Shown in pieces: positions 52,963-61,810 of a stretch of DNA of 64,000 bases. Where the stretch lies: NCBI GenBank assembly GCA_934229625.1, contig CAKQDU010000002.1, positions 1 through 64,000 on the forward strand, in the 5' to 3' direction. Both the position numbers and the translations under genes were made by a program. The stretch is from an uncultured Alphaproteobacteria bacterium (GTDB lineage Bacteria > Pseudomonadota > Alphaproteobacteria > RF32 > CAG-239). Below the pieces are notes generated by a model. That model saw only the letters and a list, made by a program, of their open reading frames with translations, ran no database searches and had not been told where the DNA came from. Each line of letters opens with the position of its first letter. Position 1 is the stretch's first letter.

Positions 52963-53982
52963 ATGACTAGAACTATAAAGGTTGCCGTAATCGGCGCCGG
53001 TATGATGGGCAAAAACCACCTGAAAACTTATAAAAATCTGCAAGGCGTAGAGCTTGTCGGCGTATACGATGTATTTCCGGAAGCCGCCAAAGCCGCTGCC
53101 GAAACCTATGGCATTAAAGCTTTTTCTTCAATGGAAGAAGTTGCCGCTAATGTAGATGCCGTAAGCGTTGTGACAACATCTGTTACTCACGCCGATGTGG
53201 GCGAGTTTTTTATGAATCACGGCATCCATTGCATGATGGAAAAACCTTTGGCTACCACCGAGGAAGGCTGCGTACGTTTAATTAACGCCGCCAAAAATAA
53301 TAATGTGGTTTTGATGGTAGGACACATTGAGCGCTTTAATCCTGCGGTTGAGCAAATGGGCAAATTGCTTTCGGATACCTCAAAGATTCGCTCTATGACC
53401 GCACAGCGTATGTCGGCAGCCAGTGGACGCATTACCGATGTGGACGTCTCTATGGATTTGATGATTCACGATGTGGAAGTGGTGCAGTCTTTAATGAAAT
53501 CACCGGTAGTCAATGTGCAGGCGGCTTCGGTAAAAACAAAAGAAAGTCCGCTGGGCAAAGATTATATTACTGCTTTGCTTGAATTTGAAAATGGCGCAAC
53601 CGCCAATTTGACCGCCAGCCGCATTACACAATCTCGCGTGCGTACCTTAGCCGTCACAACCGACACAAACTACATTGACATGGACTTTATAAATCAGTCT
53701 ATAAATGTTCATACTCAAGGCCGCATGCCCTATGTAAACCAAGAGGAAATTCCGGATTGGATGAATTACGGCTTAAAAGGTAGTGTTGAGCAGCTGTTTA
53801 TTCCAACAAATCAACCTTTGCAAGCTGAGTTGGCTCACTTTGTAAAATGCGTGAACGGCGAGGCAACTCCTAGAGTTGGCGGCGAACAAGCTTTGGCTGC
53901 TTTGCGCGTGATTTGGGAAATTCAAGAAAAACTGGGTTTTTTAGACGCTGAAAAGAAAAACAGCGGTGCTAAAGTTGCTTAA
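52963..53982 (+). CDS. Gfo/Idh/MocA family oxidoreductase
   Basis: 339 residues, AAGGA before the ATG. N-terminal Rossmann fold VAVIGAGMMGKNHL (about 7-20), the EKP motif in MMEKPLATT (about 92-100), GHIERFNP, and a C-terminal alpha/beta sheet domain. NAD(P)-dependent oxidoreductase on a sugar or inositol-like substrate, possibly a UDP-N-acetyl sugar given the GHIERFNPAV context; substrate not provable. Single gene between ileS and prepilin B, terminator at 54010. Confidence 0.87.
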   Translation: MTRTIKVAVIGAGMMGKNHLKTYKNLQGVELVGVYDVFPEAAKAAAETYGIKAFSSMEEVAANVDAVSVVTTSVTHADVGEFFMNHGIHCMMEKPLATTEEGCVRLINAAKNNNVVLMVGHIERFNPAVEQMGKLLSDTSKIRSMTAQRMSAASGRITDVDVSMDLMIHDVEVVQSLMKSPVVNVQAASVKTKESPLGKDYITALLEFENGATANLTASRITQSRVRTLAVTTDTNYIDMDFINQSINVHTQGRMPYVNQEEIPDWMNYGLKGSVEQLFIPTNQPLQAELAHFVKCVNGEATPRVGGEQALAALRVIWEIQEKLGFLDAEKKNSGAKVA

Positions 53983-54009
53983 AATTCTTATATAAAGTTT
54001 AACCTCAAA

Positions 54010-54050
54010 GAACAAAACTCCGTTTTATAAAGACGGAGTTTTTCTTCTAT
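54010..54050. terminator. Bidirectional terminator
   Basis: AAAACTCCGT / ACGGAGTTTTT hairpin between the convergent oxidoreductase and prepilin B genes. Confidence 0.85.
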
Positions 54051-54055
54051 TAAAA

Positions 54056-54688
54056 CTAAAAAACAATAACCGCCCCGCAACGTCCGCTTTCTCCTGCTAT
54101 ACAAGCTCGGCATTCTTTATTTACATCGGCTAAAGTTAAATCTTGCAAGCATTTTATATTGTCGGCTTTTTCACAAGATTTTGTTCCTCTGAATGTTATT
54201 GTAGAATAGCCGCTGCCGTATAAAAAAATTCCGCCGAGTTCCGAAGCCAACGGATAAGCTATATCCATAAACAGAGCCTCGCAAAAGCGATATGAATATT
54301 CAGCCGCCTGCGAGTTTTGATATTTTGCAAAATAAATATCGACCACAATTTTGTGTCCCTGATTATTTAAATAAGGAGCGTTTCCGTTTCCCATGCTATC
54401 TGTCATATAAAGACCATCCGAAGTTGTCCATGTATCTGGAACCAGATTGGCAGCTTTAAGAAACTCGCCTAATTTTATTTGTCCGACTTCCGGATTGCTC
54501 TTTACTAAATTGTCTTTGTATTCCATTAAGCCTTGTATTAAAAAATTATATTCTTCAACTGCCTTGTTAATTTTCCATTTCATCATTGCTTTTGAATAAC
54601 CGGCAACGCCGCCCACAGACAAAACACCGATAATAGCGAGAACGCCGAGCATTTCTATCATGCTTCTTCCCCTTTGCCCACCTATCAT
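54056..54688 (-). CDS. Prepilin-like protein B
   Basis: 210 residues. Leader of 7 residues ending in Gly7, then RSMIEMLGVLAIIGVLS and the hydrophobic helix, nearly identical to protein A over the first 35 residues. The globular part is different and ends in a Cys-rich stretch (CRACIAGESGRCG). Glu at +5, Arg at +1. Ribosome site AAAGGAAG. Shared helix and leader RNA with divergent heads suggest alternative pilins or pseudopilins under one control. Confidence 0.88.
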   Translation of the reverse strand: MIGGQRGRSMIEMLGVLAIIGVLSVGGVAGYSKAMMKWKINKAVEEYNFLIQGLMEYKDNLVKSNPEVGQIKLGEFLKAANLVPDTWTTSDGLYMTDSMGNGNAPYLNNQGHKIVVDIYFAKYQNSQAAEYSYRFCEALFMDIAYPLASELGGIFLYGSGYSTITFRGTKSCEKADNIKCLQDLTLADVNKECRACIAGESGRCGAVIVF

Positions 54689-54906
54689 AACAACTTCCTT
54701 TCATTTTGAATTTACAACAAAAAAGCCGCTTAATAAGAGCGACTGGAAGTTGACAACTGCTGAACATAATGCAGTGTAGCATATTAGCACATAGCATATT
54801 TTGCTACCTTCCAGTCATCAGACCAGAAGGTATGCGTTATTTAGCGTCTTTGCATAAAGACGTATGTTCAAGAGGTTGTCACACCCCGAACAGACTATCG
54901 CCTGTT
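54689..54906 (-). ncRNA. Structured attenuator leader of prepilin gene B
   Basis: Same architecture as 48634-48841. 5' hairpin (54906-54889), GGGGTGTGA (54887-54879), CGTCTT-type hairpin (54863-54844), segment 1 (54830-54821), segment 2 (54816-54807), hairpin GTAGCA / TGCTAC (the covarying partner of GCAGTA / TACTGC in leader A), segment 3 (54749-54741), terminator 54744-54719, CAACTTCC-type segment complementary to GGAAGTTG (54698-54691). Segments 1 and 2 form a 10-bp hairpin with loop TGAT. Confidence 0.8.
54719..54744 (-). terminator. Intrinsic terminator inside leader B
   Basis: AGTCGCTC / AAGCGGCT with T6, mirroring the terminator of leader A at the same distance from the ATG. Confidence 0.8.
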
Positions 54907-54908
54907 TG

Positions 54909-54937
54909 TTGGTTATTTTAACTAAAGATTGTTTGAA
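54909..54937 (-). promoter_or_regulatory. Promoter of prepilin gene B leader
   Basis: TTTACT, 17-bp spacer with AACAAT, TAAAAT on the minus strand, the same arrangement as for gene A. Box positions may be off by one or two bases. Confidence 0.55.
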
Positions 54938-54962
54938 AGTAAAGATTATTTTATTTGACACA

Positions 54963-55005
54963 AACAAAAAACAACCTGCCGTTTTTAGCGGCAAGCTGCT
55001 TTTTT
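54963..55005 (-). terminator. Terminator of htpG
   Basis: AAAACAACCTGCCG / CGGCAAGCTGCTTTTTT hairpin about 40 bp after the htpG stop. Confidence 0.75.
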
Positions 55006-55045
55006 ACAGAATGTTTTACAATTTACAAAACGTTTAACTCAAAAA

Positions 55046-56890
55046 CTATTTATTCCAGCCGCGCAGGATATAGTCGCTCAGTTTTTCACTAAAGAACGAA
55101 CTGTCGCTAATCGCCTCGCCTTCGGTGATTTTGGCCTGGTCGAGCAGCAAACGGCAAACTTCTTCCACCGTCGGACGTTCTTTGTCGTCAAACATACTGT
55201 CCGCTAATTTAATAATCAACGGATGGTAAGGGTTTACTTCCAAAATACGCGAACTGGCAAAGGCAGTCTGCTGCTGATGGTTACGCATTAAGCGCTCCAG
55301 GTGAATACTCATCTGCCCGTTTTCCACCGTCAAGCTAACCGGACTTTTAGTCAGTTTTTCAGTCGGAACGACTTTGCCGACTTCATCTTTGAACAACTCC
55401 GCCATAAAATCGGTAAGTTTCTTTAGGCTGCCATCATCAGCTTTCGGCTCTTTACGTTCAAACTTCAAATCCACATCAGCCTGCGAAACATGTTTAATCG
55501 GATAGCCTTTGAAGTTAGTTAAAGTCTGAACCCAAAATTCATCAATCGGGTCAACCAACAACAAAACTTCCAAGCCTTTTTCTTTAAATGCTTCCAGCTG
55601 CGGATTGTTGCGCAAAGTCGGAATATCATCACCGGTAATATAATAAATGGTAGTCTGCCCCTCTTTAACACGAGAAATATATTCATCAAGCGAAGTCAGC
55701 TTATCCTCGGAATTAGTTGAATAAAAACGCGAAAGCTCGGCAATTTCCACTCTGTTGGCCGGGTCTTCATAAATTCCCTCTTTAAACGCCATACCAAAGT
55801 TTTTCCAAAACTTCATATAATCGTCATAATCTTCGGAACGTTTTTTCAATTCTTTCAAAATACGAGAAACCGTTCCACTGCGAATTTTGGCAATCAAAGC
55901 ATTTTGCTGCAGCATTTCACGAGAAATATTCAGCGGTAAATCGGCGCTGTCGATAATTCCTTTCACAAAGCGCAGGTAGGCAGGCATCAAATCATCAACT
56001 TTATCCGAGATAAACACGCGGTTGACATAAAGTTTCAGGCTTTGCTGTCTATCCGGCTGGAACAAGTCATAAGGAGCTTCGGACGGAATAAACAGCAATC
56101 CGGTGTATTCTATACTTCCCTCCGCTTTGAAATGCAAACGCATCCACGGAGTATCAAAATTGCGGGAAATGTGATGATAAAATTCGTTGTATTGGTCGTC
56201 GGTAATTTCCGCTTTATTCTTAGTCCAAAGAGCCGAGCCGGTGTTTACGGTTTCTTCGCCGGCTTTGCCCAAATCCAAAACAATCGGATAGTTGATATGG
56301 TCGGAATAGGTGCGGATTATGTGGCGCAGATAAATAGTGTCGGTAAAATCTTTGGCATCGTCTTTCAAAAACAGCTTAATGTCCGTGCCGCTTTTTTCTT
56401 TTTCGGTTTCTTCAATTTCAAAACCGTCAACACCGTTGGAAATCCATTTATAAGCCTGTTCTTCCCCTGCTCTTTTGGTAACAACTTCAACCTTGCTCGC
56501 CACCATAAAGGCCGAATAAAAACCTACGCCGAACTTACCGATTAAATCGACAACCGAGCCGTTGTCTTTTGCGTTGTTCACAAAATCAGCCGTGCCGGAC
56601 TTGGCGATTGTGCTTAAATGATTAACCAAATCTTCCTTGTTCATACCAATACCGTTATCGCTGATGGTCAGAGTGTTTTCCTCGGCGTTAGGCGTGATGA
56701 TAATCTTAAACTCGCCGTTATTTTTGGTAATTTCCGGTTTCATCAACGAATAATAGCGCAGCTTGTCGCACGCATCGCTGGCGTTGGAAATCAGTTCGCG
56801 CAGAAAAATATATTTTTCCGAATACAGCGAGTTAATCACAATATCCAACAACTTGCTGACTTCGGTTTTAAACTTTTGTTTTTTACTCAT
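55046..56890 (-). CDS. htpG: Hsp90-family chaperone HtpG
   Basis: 614 residues, AGGGAGAA before the ATG. GHKL ATPase domain with LRELISNASDACDKLR, SDNGIGM, GKFGVGFYSAFM; middle domain; C-terminal dimerisation domain. ATP-dependent cytosolic chaperone. Single gene, about normal length for bacterial HtpG (about 620-630). Confidence 0.97.
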   Translation of the reverse strand: MSKKQKFKTEVSKLLDIVINSLYSEKYIFLRELISNASDACDKLRYYSLMKPEITKNNGEFKIIITPNAEENTLTISDNGIGMNKEDLVNHLSTIAKSGTADFVNNAKDNGSVVDLIGKFGVGFYSAFMVASKVEVVTKRAGEEQAYKWISNGVDGFEIEETEKEKSGTDIKLFLKDDAKDFTDTIYLRHIIRTYSDHINYPIVLDLGKAGEETVNTGSALWTKNKAEITDDQYNEFYHHISRNFDTPWMRLHFKAEGSIEYTGLLFIPSEAPYDLFQPDRQQSLKLYVNRVFISDKVDDLMPAYLRFVKGIIDSADLPLNISREMLQQNALIAKIRSGTVSRILKELKKRSEDYDDYMKFWKNFGMAFKEGIYEDPANRVEIAELSRFYSTNSEDKLTSLDEYISRVKEGQTTIYYITGDDIPTLRNNPQLEAFKEKGLEVLLLVDPIDEFWVQTLTNFKGYPIKHVSQADVDLKFERKEPKADDGSLKKLTDFMAELFKDEVGKVVPTEKLTKSPVSLTVENGQMSIHLERLMRNHQQQTAFASSRILEVNPYHPLIIKLADSMFDDKERPTVEEVCRLLLDQAKITEGEAISDSSFFSEKLSDYILRGWNK

Positions 56891-56985
56891 GGTTATTTCT
56901 CCCTCTAAAACTACTTATTTATATGGGATTTTATAACCGCCGGCGCAAGAGGTAAGCCAAATTTTTCTTATGCGCCGGCAAAAAA

Positions 56986-58278
56986 TCAGTCGTTTTCTTT
57001 TATACGCTCTATATTAGCGCCTACAGCTTTAAATTTTTCTTCCAGATGTTCATAGCCGCGGTCAAGATGATATACACGATTGACTATCGTTTCACCCTCT
57101 GCCACCAAACCGGCTAAAATAAGCGCGAAAGAAGCGCGCAAATCCGTTGACATCACCGGTGCGCCGGAAAGTTTTTTCACTCCGCGTACAATGGCCGAAG
57201 CGTGACCGTGAACATTGATGTTTGCGCCCATACGAATCAGCTCAGGAACGTGCATAAAACGGTTTTCCCAAATGCTTTCCGTAACCATAGCCGCACCATT
57301 GGCAACACACATCAAAGCCATAAATTGCGCTTGCAAATCAGTCGGAAACCCAGGATAATAGTCAGTATAAATATCCACGCCCTGCAAATCCGCATGCTGA
57401 GCGTCGACAATAATACCGTTTTCCGTGCGCTCCACCATTGCCCCAGTTTTCTGCAAAATATCCAGCGGACATTGCAGGTAGTCGGCATTGGCGTTTACCA
57501 GCTCCAAGCGTCCGTGGGTAATAGCCGCCGCCACAGCGTATGAACCTGCCTCGATTCGGTCATTGATAATTTCATGAGTTACACCATGCAATTTATCCAC
57601 GCCATGAATAGTCAGAGTAGATGTATTTGCGCCCTCAATATTTGCACCCATTTTGTTAAGAATATTTATTAAGTCGGCAATTTCCGGCTCTTTGGCGGCG
57701 TTTTCAATAATGGTATCGCCCTCGGCCAAAGTCGCTGCCATCAAAATATTGCAAGTTGCGCCGACAGAGGCAGAATGGAAAGTGATATGTGCGCCTTTTA
57801 AGCGGTCTTTAACATCGGCAATAACATAGCCGTTTTTAATTTCTATATGCGCCCCCATCTGCTCAAGCGAACTCAAATGAATATCCATCGGACGAGCGCC
57901 GATAGCGCAGCCACCCGGCAAAGAAAGTTCAACATGACGGTATTTTGTCAGCAACGGACCTAAAACATAGTATGACGCGCGCATTTTACGCACATAGTCA
58001 TAAGGCGCAACAAGGCTGGTCGGCTTTGGAGTATAATAGGTAAAAGTCTGGGTAATATGCCCGTTCAACTCTTCTTGTTTACCCTCAATCTGCGTACCGA
58101 TTTGCTGCAAAAGCAAATTAAGCGAAGTGATATCCGAAAGAATCGGCAAATTGCGCAAAGTCACAGGCTCATCAGTCAAAAGTGAAGCGCAAATAATCGG
58201 CAATGCGGTATTTTTAGCCCCGCTGATAAAAACTTTACCAAACAGCGGATTACCGCCGATAATCTTGATTTTATCCAT
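56986..58278 (-). CDS. murA: UDP-N-acetylglucosamine 1-carboxyvinyltransferase
   Basis: 430 residues. First committed step of peptidoglycan synthesis (PEP transfer to UDP-GlcNAc). ISGAKNTALP with the catalytic Lys22; active-site loop PGGCAIGARPMD with Cys124, the residue alkylated by fosfomycin, so sensitivity is expected. Inverted alpha/beta prism repeats throughout. The start overlaps a 49-residue basic protein gene. Confidence 0.97.
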   Translation of the reverse strand: MDKIKIIGGNPLFGKVFISGAKNTALPIICASLLTDEPVTLRNLPILSDITSLNLLLQQIGTQIEGKQEELNGHITQTFTYYTPKPTSLVAPYDYVRKMRASYYVLGPLLTKYRHVELSLPGGCAIGARPMDIHLSSLEQMGAHIEIKNGYVIADVKDRLKGAHITFHSASVGATCNILMAATLAEGDTIIENAAKEPEIADLINILNKMGANIEGANTSTLTIHGVDKLHGVTHEIINDRIEAGSYAVAAAITHGRLELVNANADYLQCPLDILQKTGAMVERTENGIIVDAQHADLQGVDIYTDYYPGFPTDLQAQFMALMCVANGAAMVTESIWENRFMHVPELIRMGANINVHGHASAIVRGVKKLSGAPVMSTDLRASFALILAGLVAEGETIVNRVYHLDRGYEHLEEKFKAVGANIERIKEND

Positions 58279-58420
58279 TGTTTTGCTCCTTTTCCAGTTT
58301 ACGGCGATTTAATTCTTCTTGCTGCTTTTTGCGCTTTTGCAGATTCTTTTGCAAAGCCTTAGCCTCTTTTTCAAAACGCAATTGCTGCGCCGACTTTTTT
58401 GGGTTCTTAGACGCTGACAT
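58271..58420 (-). CDS. Tiny basic coiled-coil protein translationally coupled to murA
   Basis: 49 residues, ATG 58418-58420 after AAGGAGAG at ideal spacing. Lys/Gln/Glu-rich: MSASKNPKKSAQQLRFEKEA then more heptad-like charged sequence. Its last codons overlap the murA start (ATGGATAA), so the two are coupled. Too short for most gene finders. Function unknown; an RNA- or ribosome-binding helix is possible from charge only. Confidence 0.65.
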   Translation of the reverse strand: MSASKNPKKSAQQLRFEKEAKALQKNLQKRKKQQEELNRRKLEKEQNNG

Positions 58421-58547
58421 GGTAACTCTCCTTAAAATGATTATGCTTAATCATAAAAAATTAAACTCAAAAAGCCTAGTAAAATCTTGTTTTATAAACA
58501 TCTTAAAAATTATTTGAAATTTTTTTACAAAAATATGAAAAAAGTTC

Positions 58548-58576
58548 TTGCATTTTATTTTTTTATGGGTTATTAA
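58548..58576 (+). promoter_or_regulatory. tRNA-Gly promoter
   Basis: TTGCAT (58548-58553), 17-bp spacer, TATTAA (58571-58576). Confidence 0.65.
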
Positions 58577-58596
58577 ATAACCTGTTCGCAGATGAT

Positions 58597-58671
58597 GCGG
58601 GTATAGCTCAGGGGTAGAGCGCAACCTTGCCAAGGTTGATGTCGTGGGTCCGAATCCCATTGCCCGCTCCA
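58597..58671 (+). tRNA. tRNA-Gly (anticodon GCC), integration site
   Basis: 75 nt with CCA. Acceptor GCGGGTA / TGCCCGC (one wobble), anticodon stem CAACC / GGTTG with loop TTGCCAA, T-arm GGGTCCGAATCCC. An integrase gene lies about 320 bp beyond its 3' end. Confidence 0.96.
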
Positions 58672-58711
58672 ATTTATTTAGTGAAATCAAACACTTATAA
58701 AAATGATTTTT

Positions 58712-58741
58712 AGAGAGGAATTCGCATCCTCTCTTTTTTTG
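58712..58741 (+). terminator. Terminator of tRNA-Gly
   Basis: GAGAGGA / TCCTCTC stem followed by T7. Confidence 0.8.
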
Positions 58742-58750
58742 TGCAAAAAG

Positions 58751-58994
58751 TTTTTACACACTTACTATTCTTTTATTTCAAAGACTTAAAGCCTATTAAC
58801 ACAACGACACCAACCTATGTTTTGCACACTTTTTTACACACTTTTGTGTAAAAATCCGTAATTTTTTTTACACAACCTTCATTTGAAGGCAATTTGTTGT
58901 TCATATTTGACCGCCTTTGCGCATAAAAAAAGGCTCCTAAAAAAGGAGTCGCTAACATTGTTTTGACTATTTGTGCAAAATGCTTTTTTACACA
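58751..58994. repeat. TTTTTACACA repeats next to the integration junction
   Basis: TTTTTACACA occurs at 58751, 58831, 58865 and 58985, plus the inverted GTGTAAAAA at 58846-58854, which makes a small palindrome with the 58831 copy. Clusters of short repeats between an integrase gene and its tRNA target are typical arm-type binding sites of tyrosine recombinases. The rest of 58672-58987 is AT-rich without a gene. Confidence 0.5.
58924..58951 (-). terminator. Terminator of the integrase gene
   Basis: AAAAAAAGGCTCCT / AGGAGTCGC hairpin; T7 on the minus-strand side. Confidence 0.7.
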
Positions 58995-60241
58995 GCAACC
59001 TGTATCGGTTTGATAAACAGTTGCTTCATATCCGCCAAATGCGATGATTGGTCGTAATATTGCTCAATCATTTTAGCACTTGTTCCGCATTGCTTGGCTA
59101 TTGTCAACGTCGGAGTTTCATTTTGAACCAAAGATGTGATGTAATAATGGCGGAACGAATACAGCACTTTGTTGTTGATATGTTTTATACCGCAACGGTC
59201 AAGCAATCTTCTAAAACCATTGTCAAACTCTTTAACCGCCTTAATTTCATAGTGATTTTTCGCTTCATTGCCATTGCAAAGGCTAATAATGTTTGTGTCT
59301 TCATCATTGAACGGCAAATTATGCTGACGACAAAATTCTTTTTGCTGCTGATAAAGATTGTTCAGCAACTTAACCAAATTCGGCGATAATGCAATGTTGC
59401 GCTTGTTGTTCTGTTTGCGGCTGTACACATTGACAAACAAACCGCCTTCTCCATAATCAGCGACATAGTTTTTCCAAGTCAGCGCACGCAATTCCACCGG
59501 ACGAATACCTGTTTCGTACAGAATGCTGATATAATTATAAAGCAGTTCTTTACGCCGTCTGTTGTGCTGATTAACCTCGTTTTTAATCTCTTGTTGCAAG
59601 GTACTGAAAATCAACTTTACTTCATCAGATGTGAAAGCGTCTCGTTTGCCTGACAGGTCTTCAAATATTGGATTTCCATCGTCATCATAACGGTTTTCTT
59701 TGCTTTTGATTGTCGGCAAAGTCAGTTGTTTTTTAATTCTTCCGGTTGTGTAGCACCAATTCAAAAATGCTCGAAGCGTGTTATTTTCACGGATTATGGT
59801 TGCGGGTTTTGCGTATTGATGAGTTCTCGTGGATTTTTTCTCACGGCGATATTCCACATATTTAATCAAGTCCAAATTGGTAAGTTCACCAATATCCCTA
59901 ATTTTGCGGCGATTGCCGATAGTTTCGCTAAAATATGGAATAAACAGCCGATTCATATATTCTTTGTGTTGCGGATTGTTTGTCATTGCAATAAAGTCTT
60001 CGGCGTTCTTTTTGAAACTCTTTTTATCTAAACCGTTGGGCGTATAATCCGCCAAATATCCCAAGTATAACTCTCTTGCTCGTTTCAAAGCAGTTTTTTC
60101 ATCATAGGTCTTCAAAGATTGGCGGACAATCTCACCAGTCAAATCTTTGCTCATATAATACTGATAACTGTTGCCTCTTTTAATAACGGTATAACCGTCA
60201 AATTTCATTTTTTCTTGCTGATTTTTTACCCTTTCTTTCAT
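58988..60241 (-). CDS. Tyrosine-type site-specific integrase
   Basis: 417 residues. N-terminal region with an arm-binding-like beta fold (GYTVIKRGNSYQYY), a SAM-like core-binding domain (about 95-195), and a C-terminal catalytic domain: first Arg in YETGIRPVELRALTW, box II as SFRHYYITSL (Arg and His), nucleophile Tyr in MIEQYYDQ. Integrates and excises the element at tRNA-Gly. The gene reads toward the tRNA. ATG 60241 has AAAGA upstream; ATG 60208 is an alternative. Confidence 0.92.
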   Translation of the reverse strand: MKERVKNQQEKMKFDGYTVIKRGNSYQYYMSKDLTGEIVRQSLKTYDEKTALKRARELYLGYLADYTPNGLDKKSFKKNAEDFIAMTNNPQHKEYMNRLFIPYFSETIGNRRKIRDIGELTNLDLIKYVEYRREKKSTRTHQYAKPATIIRENNTLRAFLNWCYTTGRIKKQLTLPTIKSKENRYDDDGNPIFEDLSGKRDAFTSDEVKLIFSTLQQEIKNEVNQHNRRRKELLYNYISILYETGIRPVELRALTWKNYVADYGEGGLFVNVYSRKQNNKRNIALSPNLVKLLNNLYQQQKEFCRQHNLPFNDEDTNIISLCNGNEAKNHYEIKAVKEFDNGFRRLLDRCGIKHINNKVLYSFRHYYITSLVQNETPTLTIAKQCGTSAKMIEQYYDQSSHLADMKQLFIKPIQVAV

Positions 60242-60445
60242 ATTAAATTAAACCTCATTCACTAATTGTTGTAGAATAATTCTCGCGTCTCATTCTATGC
60301 CTAAATTATACAGCAAATCCGGCAAAAAGTCAAACTAAATATCTGATTCAAGAATGAAAAAGCATTTTTAATTAAAAGTGAAAACATATATATAGTCAAT
60401 TATTAGAAGCAAAAAGCATTTAGTAAAAATTGCAAAATAACGAGA

Positions 60446-61010
60446 TGTTATGATAAGATGATAAATAAAAACAGACATACCAATTGCAGCAAAACTGTAT
60501 TGCAAAAACGGGGAAACAGGCTCTTTTATGAGCACTCTCAAGCAGAGAACGAACTGAAAACCTACGAAGTCTAATCCATTGGTATTAGCACCGCAAAATA
60601 ACCCCTCCAAAGGCGGCCGGCGGAATATAAATAGGGCACGGCTGATGATGTCAGTTAGAAATATGAGGCTCTGTCTGTGCTCATTGACAACCTCGGCTTG
60701 ATATGGTTTAGTTCTTGTTTGGACTATATCAAGTGCCAACCGAAAAAGCAGGAATGAAGGCACGCATCGGCGGTTTTGCGTGTTGTAAGGCATTATACTT
60801 ACTATATCCGAAACAAGAAAGCAAACTCAGGCTGAAATGCTGTTGTTCTTTATTTTACCTCGGCTTTGAGGTAAAAAGAGCAAATCTAAACTGAAATACT
60901 CAAAATATTGCATTAAACAATTGTTTTCCCAAACAATTGAAAAAGAAATTCATAGCAGCCAATCTCTGATTGGTGCTATTCGCTGAAATGCTGATTTCAG
61001 CGTTAAATCA
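60446..61010 (+). ncRNA. Candidate large structured RNA or attachment-associated region
   Basis: An 846-bp gap (60242-61087) without a supportable gene, denser in G+C than its surroundings. An extended -10 (TGTTATGAT, 60446-60454) could start it. Stems seen: CTTGATAT / ATATCAAG near 60700-60735, TTTTACCTC / GAGGTAAAA near 60853-60876, CAATTGTTT / AAACAATTG (60918-60939), ATAGCA..CCAATC / GATTGG..TGCTAT (60952-60979), CGCTGAAAT / ATTTCAGCG (60981-61002). GCTGAAATGCTG occurs twice (about 60831 and 60982). The 141-codon minus-strand frame across it has no ribosome site. Large ornate RNAs of mobile elements (GOLLD, ROOL) are the model; identity not shown. Confidence 0.45.
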
Positions 61011-61045
61011 CTTAAAAAATATTGCAAAAACAAAACCTAACAAGT

Positions 61046-61054
61046 TGTTATGAT
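61046..61054 (+). promoter_or_regulatory. Extended -10 promoter of the ankyrin gene
   Basis: TGTTATGAT, identical to the element at 60446-60454; TTGCAA occurs upstream of both, at unequal distance. Confidence 0.4.
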
Positions 61055-61087
61055 AAATAATAGTATAACAAATTTAAGGATACGAAG

Positions 61088-61639
61088 ATGCTGAAAAAAT
61101 ACAATCCAGAACATAATGAATATGTGAACTACATACCGCTGGAAAGTTATGCGGAAATGAAAGAGGAAATAGATAAACTGAACGAACGTCTAAAAAATAC
61201 GCCGGTGATGGGAAAATTGCCCTTTGATGACGAGCAAGCCGAAGTCATTGACATAAACAACTTGGCGGAAATTGAACCATATTTTGCGGATAAAAACATC
61301 AATATGGATGCGCCGGTCAATAACCGAATGGCAAGTTTTTTGCTGGTGGCGGCTTATTTTTGCAAGAACCTTGAGGTTATCAAATTTTTGGTAAAACGAG
61401 GTTCTTCCATCAACAAAACCGATGTGTTCGGTTTTAACGCCGTTATGTCGGTGGTTTTGAATGAAAATATGGATGTTGACACCAAAATAAAAACTATTGA
61501 ATTTTTGGCAGACAGCGGCTGTGATATCAATTGGATGACCTGTTTAGGCGAAACGGCTTTGACAATGGCGTTAGCCAAAGCGGATGTAAAAATTGCCAAC
61601 TTTTTATTAGATAAAGGAGCGGTTTTGTATAAGAAATAG
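61088..61639 (+). CDS. Ankyrin-repeat protein
   Basis: 183 residues, AAGGATACGAAG before the ATG. N-terminal 70 residues are charged and helical; from about 75 to the end lie three ankyrin-like repeats (LEVIKFLVKRGSSINKTDVFGFNAVM, then TIEFLADSGCDINWMTCLGETALTMAL and a final IANFLLDKGA; positions about 95-180). No signal peptide. Ankyrin repeats bind proteins; in host-associated bacteria they can be effectors, but nothing here proves secretion. Cargo of the integrative element. Confidence 0.85.
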   Translation: MLKKYNPEHNEYVNYIPLESYAEMKEEIDKLNERLKNTPVMGKLPFDDEQAEVIDINNLAEIEPYFADKNINMDAPVNNRMASFLLVAAYFCKNLEVIKFLVKRGSSINKTDVFGFNAVMSVVLNENMDVDTKIKTIEFLADSGCDINWMTCLGETALTMALAKADVKIANFLLDKGAVLYKK

Positions 61640-61689
61640 ATAAATACTTATGTTGAAAAACAAATTGAAATCCAAAGCAAATGTTGTAT

Positions 61690-61720
61690 GAAACAGCGCA
61701 GAAATGTGCTGTTTTTTGTT
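61690..61720 (+). terminator. Terminator after the ankyrin gene
   Basis: ACAGCGC / GTGCTGT hairpin followed by T6. Confidence 0.7.
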
Positions 61721-61810
61721 ATTTCCTACTTTTATTTTCCGCCAATGGCGCAAAAAATTGCAAGCATTACAAAAAAACGAATAAATATTAACACAATGTA
61801 AGGACGGAAA

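Noticed and set aside
48842..54688. Diversity-generating retroelement acting on the prepilin heads
   Set aside because: No reverse transcriptase and no template/variable repeat pair visible in the window.
60368..60793. 141-codon minus-strand frame in the integrative element
   Set aside because: No ribosome site, odd composition, and it overlies the hairpin-rich region; a structured RNA or cis region explains the sequence better.
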